From positions 1 through 6,918 of the forward strand of contig CAYGXJ010000066.1 in assembly GCA_964353865.1 (NCBI GenBank): a stretch of DNA of 6,918 nt. Direction: 5' to 3'. The notes under the pieces are model-generated. The model was not told the origin of the DNA and searched no databases. It worked only from the letters and a program-made list of their open reading frames with translations. Shown here piece by piece: positions 1 through 4,726 of this stretch. A program made the position numbers and the translations under genes. Every line of letters begins with the position of its first letter. Position 1 is the stretch's first letter. This DNA comes from RBG-16-64-43 sp964353865 (GTDB lineage: Bacteria; Chloroflexota; Anaerolineae; Anaerolineales; RBG-16-64-43).

Positions 1-1
1 G

Positions 2-1267
2 AACCACAATGCATGGGGCGGGGTCTACGGCACGCGCGCGGAACTGGATGAGGCCGCACCGCAGCACGCAGTGGGGCTCACAGCCAAGTCCGGACACGCC
101 GCCTGGGTCAACACCCGCGCGCTCGAGGCGGCGGGTATCACCGCCAACACGCCCGACCCGCCCGGCGGACGCATCGGCCGTTCCCTGGACGGCACGCCCG
201 ACGGTCTGCTGTTTGAGAAAGCGATTGAGTGGGTGACCCGCGTGCAGCCCGAACTGGCCGGGGAGGCGCTGGTGGAAGCGCTGGTGCACACCCAGCAGGA
301 TCTCGCGCGGCTGGGGCTGACCGCAGTCCATGATTTTTCTTCGCCGCGCACGTGGGAGGCGCTCGAGACACTGCACGCGCGCGGCGAACTGCGCCTGCGC
401 GTCGTGAAGAACCTGCCCGGCAGCGAGCTTGAGCGGTGGCTTGAGCTGGGTCTCCGCTCGGGCCTCGGCGACGAGTGGTTACGCCTGGGCCACCTCAAGT
501 TCTTCGCCGATGGCGCGCTCGGTCCACGCACGGCGGCGATGGCCGAGCCGTACGAAGGCGAACCCGGCAACCTCGGCCTCATGGTGACCGATCGCGAGAC
601 GCTCATCGAGCGCGGCCGGCTGGCCACACTGGGCGGGTGGCCGCTCGCCGTCCACGCCATCGGCGACCGCGCGGTGCACGAAGTGCTCATGGCTTTCGAC
701 GCGCTGCGCAAAGTGGAGGCCGAGCAGCACATACCGCGCGAGGCACGCCGCCACCGCATCGAGCACTTGCAGCTTGCGCTCGAAGGTGATGTGCTCCGGC
801 CGGCCCAACTGGATCTCGTGGCCTCGATGCAGCCGAGCCATGCGCCCTCCGACCGTCGGATGGCGGAGCGATATTGGGGTCCGCGCTGCGCACGCGCCTA
901 TGCCTGGCGCAGCCAACTCGCCGCCGGGGCGCACCTGGCATTTGGGTCGGATGCGCCGGTCGAGCCGGCCAACCCGTTCGAGGGGTTGTATGCCGCAGTG
1001 ACGCGCCGCGGCGCAGATGGGGAACCCGGTGCAGCCGGCTGGTATCCCGAGCAGCGTCTGACGCTGGCCGAGGCGCTGTGCGCCTTCACGCTGGGTCCGG
1101 CCTATGCGGCCGGCGTTGAGAACGAATGCGGAGTTCTTGCGGCGGGGCGCTGGGCGGATCTCGTCGTCTTAGATGAGGATCCGTATGCGCTGCCGGCCGA
1201 GGCACTGCGGACCATCGTGCCGCAGGGGACGATGGTCGGCGGGCGCTGGACGTGGCGGGGGTTCTGA
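2..1267 (+). CDS. Amidohydrolase family 3 (YtcJ-like) metal-dependent hydrolase, 5'-truncated by window edge
   Basis: The reading frame is open to the left edge: codons before the GTG at 71 encode a family-typical stretch (NHNAWGG, then GHAAWVN at about visible residues 31-37), so that GTG is internal and not the start. 421 residues are visible. The family is usually about 520-550 residues, so roughly the first 100-130, including the HxH metal site, lie outside. Motifs seen are HLKFFADGALGPRT (Lys about 166, the position of the metal-site lysine), VHAIGDRAVHEVL (His about 218), RIEHLQLA (His about 255), and AFGSDAPVEPANPFEGLYAAVTRR with the catalytic-type Asp about 317. The C-terminal GVLAAGRWADLVVLDEDP is the beta-sandwich closing segment shared by amidohydrolases. 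Family members hydrolyse amide, formamide or cyclic amide bonds in the cytoplasm; the substrate cannot be told from sequence. It is convergent with the toxin-antitoxin pair and shows no link to it. Confidence 0.93.
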   Translation, partial: NHNAWGGVYGTRAELDEAAPQHAVGLTAKSGHAAWVNTRALEAAGITANTPDPPGGRIGRSLDGTPDGLLFEKAIEWVTRVQPELAGEALVEALVHTQQDLARLGLTAVHDFSSPRTWEALETLHARGELRLRVVKNLPGSELERWLELGLRSGLGDEWLRLGHLKFFADGALGPRTAAMAEPYEGEPGNLGLMVTDRETLIERGRLATLGGWPLAVHAIGDRAVHEVLMAFDALRKVEAEQHIPREARRHRIEHLQLALEGDVLRPAQLDLVASMQPSHAPSDRRMAERYWGPRCARAYAWRSQLAAGAHLAFGSDAPVEPANPFEGLYAAVTRRGADGEPGAAGWYPEQRLTLAEALCAFTLGPAYAAGVENECGVLAAGRWADLVVLDEDPYALPAEALRTIVPQGTMVGGRWTWRGF

Positions 1268-1366
1268 CCAAGGGCTCACATGCTGGTGCGGGTTGTTGCA
1301 GGGTCTGATCCGGCTTTCAGGCTCGGGGCCTCAAGGGCAATCCTCCGGGAGGCGGCGAGGCATGGC
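1268..1366. other. Convergent intergenic gap with no clear terminator
   Basis: This 99-base gap separates the amidohydrolase stop from the antitoxin stop. A short CCTCCGGGAGG dyad at about 1342-1352 has only a four-pair stem with a three-base loop, and no T-run follows on either strand. No small gene or RNA was recognised. Confidence 0.5.
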
Positions 1367-1612
1367 TCAGCCCGGAAGGTCTTCAAGTCGTGTGCCCTTG
1401 CCTGCGGCCAAGCTAGTTCGGGCGGCCCGCACGCGCTCAAGGAAACGCGGATCGTTCTCCAGTCGATAGTCGAACCAATCCTCTTCAGATGAAAAGCCCC
1501 GCAGGACACCCGCGGGCTTGCCGTGGCGGGTGATGATGATCTCCTCAGTTTCCGCTTGACGGAGGTAGCTGGAAAGATCGTCCTTCACAAGGTGAAGTGC
1601 AATTCGTTTCAT
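1367..1612 (-). CDS. Phd/YefM-family antitoxin of a type II toxin-antitoxin pair
   Basis: This 81-residue protein begins MKRIALHLVKDDLSSYLRQ and continues EEIIITRHGKPAGVL, the N-terminal Phd/YefM fold that dimerises and binds operator DNA. The hallmark is the 'I.I.RHGKP.AVL'-type segment at about residues 24-37. The charged C-terminal part (about residues 40-81, EEDWFDYRLENDPRF onward) would be the flexible toxin-wrapping region. The ATG at 1612 follows the toxin stop by one base (TGAAATG on the minus strand). A GGGGGA ribosome-binding site at 1618-1623 lies inside the last toxin codons, so the two genes are almost certainly co-translated. The expected role is to neutralise the RelE/ParE-type toxin and, with it, repress the promoter upstream of the toxin gene. 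The antitoxin being the second gene is the reverse of the usual Phd/YefM order. The 60 bases at 1561-1620 have 27 G+C, against 46 of 60 at 601-660. Confidence 0.9.
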   Translation of the reverse strand: MKRIALHLVKDDLSSYLRQAETEEIIITRHGKPAGVLRGFSSEEDWFDYRLENDPRFLERVRAARTSLAAGKGTRLEDLPG

Positions 1613-1613
1613 T

Positions 1614-1901
1614 TCATTCCCCCGATCTCTTCAACCATTCGTCTGCGTCCGATTTCGACACAACCGCCAAGATGTCTACCCGTCCTTGAACGACGTCATA
1701 GAAGACTCGAACTCCTCCGACCCGCAGAGGGAACTGCGGATGGGACATTCCGCTAAGTCTCTTGATCCGGCTCCTCGAATTAGCGGTTGGCTTGTGCCGT
1801 AGGTGCTTTTGGATGGCATCCACTACTTCGGCCCGAGTATTCGCCGGCAGGCTGCGCAGGTCGGCGACCGCTTCGGGAGCCAAGAAGATGTCCTTTGCCA
1901 T
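1614..1901 (-). CDS. RelE/ParE-family toxin, first gene of the toxin-antitoxin pair
   Basis: This 95-residue basic protein begins MAKDIFLAPEAVADLRSLPA, a helical N-terminal region. A core with basic residues follows (HLRHKPTANSRSRIKRL, about 33-49), then FPLRVGGVRVFYDV (about 57-70), the strand pair typical of the RelE/ParE superfamily. The tail is DILAVVSKSDADEWLKRSGE. Relatives are either ribosome-dependent mRNA endonucleases (RelE type) or gyrase inhibitors (ParE type), and the sequence does not decide which. The ATG at 1901 has no purine-rich ribosome-binding site before it. A TATAAT box ends 9 bases upstream, so the mRNA is probably leaderless or nearly so. Length and motifs look intact, so it is likely functional. 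GC content is clearly lower than in the flanks (32 of 60 at 1621-1680), which suggests acquisition by transfer. Confidence 0.88.
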   Translation of the reverse strand: MAKDIFLAPEAVADLRSLPANTRAEVVDAIQKHLRHKPTANSRSRIKRLSGMSHPQFPLRVGGVRVFYDVVQGRVDILAVVSKSDADEWLKRSGE

Positions 1902-1905
1902 TCTG

Positions 1906-1922
1906 GCTATATTATAGCTATA
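1906..1922. promoter_or_regulatory. Overlapping inverted repeats over the -10 box, candidate autoregulatory operator
   Basis: Two overlapping dyads lie here: GCTATA-T-TATAGC (1906-1918, six-base arms, one-base centre) and the perfect ten-base palindrome TATAGCTATA (1913-1922). Both overlap the TATAAT box at 1911-1916. Type II antitoxins of the Phd/YefM class bind short palindromes at their own promoter, so this is the likely antitoxin or toxin-antitoxin complex site. The repeats are seen directly; the role is inferred. Confidence 0.6.
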
Positions 1923-1938
1923 TCTGCAAGTGAGTCAA
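1911..1938 (-). promoter_or_regulatory. Sigma70-type promoter of the toxin-antitoxin operon
   Basis: On the minus strand, TTGACT (1938-1933) is separated by 16 bases from TATAAT (1916-1911), a perfect -10 and a five-of-six -35. Transcription would start at about 1903-1906, only two to five bases before the toxin ATG at 1901, so the message would be leaderless or nearly so. The box stands out as an AT-rich patch in very GC-rich surroundings. Confidence 0.72.
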
Positions 1939-2006
1939 GCACAGCGGCCGGTTATCCCTGCTCCGCCATGGGCGTGCCGTGCGGCCTGCCCTCTCGCGGC
2001 CCAGCC

Positions 2007-3269
2007 TCATCCGCCCAGCGCGCCGGGGAACACGCTGGTGATCAGCAGGAGGATCGTCAAGCCGATGAGCAGGACCACGACGGTCCAGGCCAGCCCATTC
2101 GCCACCCGCCCGTTGACGAACTTGCCCATCACCCGCCGGTCGTTGATCAGGCGAAGCATCACAATCAGCACGAAGGGCAGCAACACGCCGTTGAGAGTCT
2201 GGCTGGCCAACATGGCCTGCACCAGCGAACGCACCGGCAAGAGGATGATGCCCGCGCCCAGGACGATCAGTGCGGTATAGACCGCGAAGAAGACCGGGGC
2301 CTCGCGCATGTTGCGGTTCACGCCCTTCTCCCAACCGAAAGCTTCGCACACCACGTAAGCGGTTGAGAGCGGCAGGATCGCGGCCGAAAACACCGAGGCG
2401 TTGAGCAGCCCCAGGGCAAAGAGCGTGGAAGCATAGCGTCCGGCCAACGGCCCGAGCGCCAGAGCGGCATCCTTGGCGGTCTCGATGCGCACGCCGTGGG
2501 CGAAGAGCGTCGCTGCACAGGCGATGATGATGAAACCGGCGACGAAGACCGCAAACAGCGAGCCGACGATGACATCCAGTCGCTCGTAGGCATAGTCGGA
2601 GGGCTGCAAGCCTTTGTCGACGATCGAGGCCTGCTGATAGAACTGCATCCACGGGGCGATGGTCGTGCCGATGGCCGTGACGAAGATCGTGACGTAGCCA
2701 GCCTCCAAGCGAAAACTGGGCGTCACAAAGGCCTGGGCGACTTCCGCCCAGGGTGGGCGGGCCAGAATCCCGGAGGCGACGTAGGCCAGGTAGACGGCGC
2801 TGGCCACCAGGAACACGCGCTCGACGGCCTTGTAGTTCCCCATCACCACAAGCAGCCACACCCCGACGGCGACCAGCGGCACGGAAAGATACTTGCTGAT
2901 GCCGAAGATCTCCATGCTGGCCGCGACCCCGGCGAACTCGCTCACCGTGTTGGCGAGATTGGCCACCAGCACGATGCCGATCACGAGGGTCGTGATGCGC
3001 ACGCCCAGCGACTCGCGGATAAGGTCGGCCAGGCCCTTGCCCGTGGCAATCCCCAGCCGTGCGCTCATCTCCTGCACCAGGATGAGGGCCAGGGCCACCA
3101 GCGGCAGGATCCACAACAGGCTGTAGCCGTAGTGTGCGCCGGCCACGGAGTAGGTTGTGATTCCCCCGGCGTCGTTGTCGACGTTGGCGGTGATGATGCC
3201 CGGGCCGACGACCGCCAGCAGCAGCACCAGGCGGGTGCGCAGGGATCTGACGCGCGGCGAGGTCTTCAT
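2007..3269 (-). CDS. Nramp-family (SLC11-like) divalent metal transporter with non-canonical metal site, possible Mg2+ carrier
   Basis: This 420-residue integral membrane protein has about eleven hydrophobic helices, the Nramp LeuT-like fold in the cytoplasmic membrane. TM1 (about residues 14-40) carries GPGIITANVDNDAGGI, where Mn/Fe Nramps have the DPGN motif. By eye the Asp is kept (D31) but the Pro-Gly-Asn that follows is replaced by Asn-Asp-Ala. TM6 (about 193-212) carries IGTTIAPWMQFYQQ where canonical members have the A.VMPH motif, so the metal-binding Met is Ala (A205) and the His is Trp (W207). Loss of the Met ligand is, as I recall, a feature of the Nramp-related Mg2+ transporters (NRMT), which fits the MgtE-like gene directly upstream. 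The ATG at 3269 has only a weak ribosome-binding site, and coupling to the upstream gene 25 bases away is likely. I am sure of the family. Mg2+ as substrate is inferred; Mn2+ or another divalent ion is the alternative. Confidence 0.9.
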   Translation of the reverse strand: MKTSPRVRSLRTRLVLLLAVVGPGIITANVDNDAGGITTYSVAGAHYGYSLLWILPLVALALILVQEMSARLGIATGKGLADLIRESLGVRITTLVIGIVLVANLANTVSEFAGVAASMEIFGISKYLSVPLVAVGVWLLVVMGNYKAVERVFLVASAVYLAYVASGILARPPWAEVAQAFVTPSFRLEAGYVTIFVTAIGTTIAPWMQFYQQASIVDKGLQPSDYAYERLDVIVGSLFAVFVAGFIIIACAATLFAHGVRIETAKDAALALGPLAGRYASTLFALGLLNASVFSAAILPLSTAYVVCEAFGWEKGVNRNMREAPVFFAVYTALIVLGAGIILLPVRSLVQAMLASQTLNGVLLPFVLIVMLRLINDRRVMGKFVNGRVANGLAWTVVVLLIGLTILLLITSVFPGALGG

Positions 3270-3294
3270 CGAGGGCTGCTCTGCCTACACAGGA

Positions 3295-4551
3295 TTAGTG
3301 GTACAGGCGCGGCAGGCGCTTCTTCCACGCCGTGGGAATAACCTTGTCGAGCGCGTCGTCGGCTGTAACGATGCCCTGAATGCGCTGCTCGCCATCGACC
3401 ACCGGGATGGCCACCAGGTTGTATTTGGAGACGGCCTGGGCAACCTCTTCCTGCGAATCGAGCAGCCCGACGCTCACTACGCGCCGGTGCATGAACTGGG
3501 CAATCGGCGTGGTCGGGTCGGCCAGCACCAGCTCGTGCAGTGAGACCACACCCAGCAGATGCTCGCGGCTGTCGGTGACATAAACGTAGGTGATGGTCTC
3601 GGTTTCACGAGCGATCTCGCGCAGCAGCGCAATCGCCGCGCCGGCCGTGAGCCCCTCGGGGACCACCACGAAATCGGTGGTCATAATTCCGCCGGCGGAC
3701 TCCTCCGGGTACGTCAGCAGCCGCCGCACGTCCTCGGCCTCGTCTTCCTGCATGAGGTCCAAGAGGTCCCGGCTGCGGTCCTTGGGCAGCTCGGCCAAGA
3801 GGTCGGCGGCCTCATCGGGGGCCATTTCCTCCAGAACGTCGGCCACCTTTTCGTCGGGCATGTCTTCCACCAGGCTGGCCTGGAATTCCGGCTCAACCTC
3901 CTCGAGCGTGTCGGCCAGGGTCTTCACGTCGAGCCCGGCCAGGAGGTGGTCGCCGTGCAGGCGCTTGAGGTCGCTGATGAGTTCGGCCAGGTCCGCCGGA
4001 TGGAGTTCGGAGATCTTCTCACCTGGGACTTTCAGGCGCAGCGGCTGGTCGGCGCGCAACAACTCCACGTCGTCCCAAGCGATGACGCTGGCGGGCGCCT
4101 TTCGACGGGTGCCGCGGGCCAGTCGCTCGGCCAGGCGCGCCCATCCCAGCCGGCGCAGCAGGCCGAGCCCGCCAATATCCACGTTGGCAACGTAGTACTC
4201 GTGGTCGACGCGCGTCAGTTCCAGGTCGTTGACCCGCACCACGCGGACCCCGTTGATGTCGATGATCTGCTTGTCGAGCACGTCTCGCGCCAAGTACAAG
4301 TCCTGCTCGGCCGGCTCATAGCGCGGCAAATCGCCGGCCGACATTGTCAGCGGCACGGCCGGTGCGATGAGCACGGCCACCGCCGACATCGGCACGATCC
4401 AGCGCTGCCCCGGGCGGCGGATCACGAGGGCCGTCACGATCGGGTGGGGCATGTCGCTGCGCAGCGAGGCGATCAGATCGTCGAGATGGCCGACGGGGTC
4501 GCCGTTGAGGTCTGCAACAGGTCTGCCGATGAGCGTACTCAAGAAGGCCAT
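3295..4551 (-). CDS. Soluble PRC-barrel/MgtE_N/CBS-pair protein (MgtE-type Mg2+ sensor without the channel)
   Basis: This 418-residue protein has these domains in order: a PRC-barrel-like domain (about 1-75, starting FLSTLIGRPV), a second PRC-like repeat (about 84-140, LDKQIIDINGVRVVRV), an MgtE N-terminal superhelical domain (about 180-282, opening with ELHPADLAELI and rich in Asp/Glu helices), then two CBS motifs (about 287-345 and 350-408). YPEESAGGIMTTDF (281-294) is the classic MgtE junction into the first CBS. The protein ends at KKRLPRLYH, where MgtE would continue into the plug helix and five-helix channel, so it is cytosolic. In MgtE, the N and CBS domains bind Mg2+ and close the pore. 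Here the partner is probably the Nramp carrier encoded 25 bases downstream. I chose the ATG at 4551: GAGG (4558-4561) lies six bases ahead of it. An adjacent ATG at 4554 and a TTG at 4572 are alternatives; the TTG would place the leader palindrome directly at the start. Confidence 0.9.
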   Translation of the reverse strand: MAFLSTLIGRPVADLNGDPVGHLDDLIASLRSDMPHPIVTALVIRRPGQRWIVPMSAVAVLIAPAVPLTMSAGDLPRYEPAEQDLYLARDVLDKQIIDINGVRVVRVNDLELTRVDHEYYVANVDIGGLGLLRRLGWARLAERLARGTRRKAPASVIAWDDVELLRADQPLRLKVPGEKISELHPADLAELISDLKRLHGDHLLAGLDVKTLADTLEEVEPEFQASLVEDMPDEKVADVLEEMAPDEAADLLAELPKDRSRDLLDLMQEDEAEDVRRLLTYPEESAGGIMTTDFVVVPEGLTAGAAIALLREIARETETITYVYVTDSREHLLGVVSLHELVLADPTTPIAQFMHRRVVSVGLLDSQEEVAQAVSKYNLVAIPVVDGEQRIQGIVTADDALDKVIPTAWKKRLPRLYH

Positions 4552-4554
4552 CAT

Positions 4555-4561
4555 CCACCTC
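4555..4561 (-). promoter_or_regulatory. Ribosome-binding site deciding the start of the MgtE-like gene
   Basis: GAGGTGG on the minus strand is followed directly by ATGATG. Counting from GAGG, spacing is three bases to the first ATG (4554) and six to the second (4551). The second is the better match to normal spacing and gives the usual MAFLS-type PRC start. Confidence 0.65.
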
Positions 4562-4571
4562 GCGGCACTCA

Positions 4572-4594
4572 ATCGCCCCGAGACTCGGGGCGAT
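4572..4594 (-). repeat. Perfect 23-base palindrome/hairpin in the leader of the MgtE-like gene
   Basis: ATCGCCCCGAG-A-CTCGGGGCGAT on the plus strand is a perfect inverted repeat with 11-base arms around one central base. As RNA on the minus strand it forms a ten-base-pair stem with a three-base loop, ending 20 bases before the ATG at 4551 and 10 bases before the GAGG. No U-run follows, so it does not look like a terminator. It could be a repressor operator, an mRNA-stabilising or regulatory hairpin, or part of a longer folded leader. Confidence 0.7.
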
Positions 4595-4606
4595 GGGGAT
4601 GCGGTC

Positions 4607-4622
4607 CGCGCCAGCTGGCGCG
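4607..4622 (-). repeat. Perfect 16-base palindrome in the same leader
   Basis: CGCGCCAGCTGGCGCG is its own reverse complement. In the predicted leader RNA it would form a six-pair GC stem, extendable by a G-U and an A-U pair, with an AGCU loop just after the predicted transcription start. Its CAGCTGGCGC part (4612-4621) recurs as a direct copy at 4697-4706. It is a candidate operator or leader hairpin. Confidence 0.6.
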
Positions 4623-4638
4623 AAGCGTTCTGGGGTGA

Positions 4639-4667
4639 ACTCTAGCACCGTGTCCCGAAGGCGTCAA
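4639..4667 (-). promoter_or_regulatory. Extended -10 sigma70-type promoter for the MgtE-like/Nramp operon
   Basis: On the minus strand, TTGACG (4667-4662) is followed after exactly 17 bases by TAGAGT (4644-4639). A TGC directly precedes the hexamer, giving an extended -10. Predicted transcription starts near 4632 and leaves a leader of about 80 bases containing both palindromes. The -35 matches five of six positions and the -10 four of six. Confidence 0.55.
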
Positions 4668-4704
4668 ACAAATAAACGGCCGGGCCAGCCCCCGAACAGC
4701 TGGC
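4666..4704 (-). terminator. Possible intrinsic terminator after selB
   Basis: On the minus strand, GCCAGC (4704-4699) and GCTGGC (4689-4684) form a six-pair stem with a nine-base loop. After a further seven GC bases comes a T-rich run, TTTATTTGTTT (4676-4666). The gap between stem and T-run is longer than ideal, so the call is tentative. It lies in the right place, just after the selB stop and before the next promoter. Confidence 0.35.
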
Positions 4705-4726
4705 GCCCCTCGCGGCCGGAGGCGGC

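Noticed and set aside
25..759. 244-codon minus-strand frame opposite the amidohydrolase
   Set aside because: It is a Ser/Arg-rich translation without motifs, antisense to a well-supported enzyme.
1342..1352. CCTCCGGGAGG hairpin as a bidirectional terminator between convergent genes
   Set aside because: The stem is only four pairs and there is no T-run on either side; such dyads are common at this GC content.
1918..3114. 398-codon minus-strand frame overlapping the Nramp gene in another frame
   Set aside because: The Nramp frame has membrane helices and family motifs; this one is a Gly/Arg-rich out-of-frame translation that also runs through the toxin-antitoxin promoter.
4345..4401. Hydrophobic stretch WIVPMSAVAVLIAPAVPL in the MgtE-like protein as a membrane helix
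   Set aside because: It falls in the first PRC-barrel domain, where such a strand-rich hydrophobic segment is normal; it contains two prolines within the segment and the rest of the protein is highly charged.
4572..4594. The 23-base palindrome as a rho-independent terminator or a bacterial SECIS element
   Set aside because: No T-run follows on either strand. A bacterial SECIS must lie inside a coding region just after an in-frame UGA, and here it is in a leader before a start codon.
4552..4632. The leader of the MgtE-like gene as a known M-box riboswitch
   Set aside because: The stretch is only about 80 bases and two simple hairpins; the M-box is about twice as long with a multi-stem architecture not seen here.
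3559..4638. Long plus-strand open frame (359 codons) opposite the MgtE-like gene
   Set aside because: It shadows a gene with clear PRC, MgtE_N and CBS motifs; there is no family signal of its own and no plausible start context.
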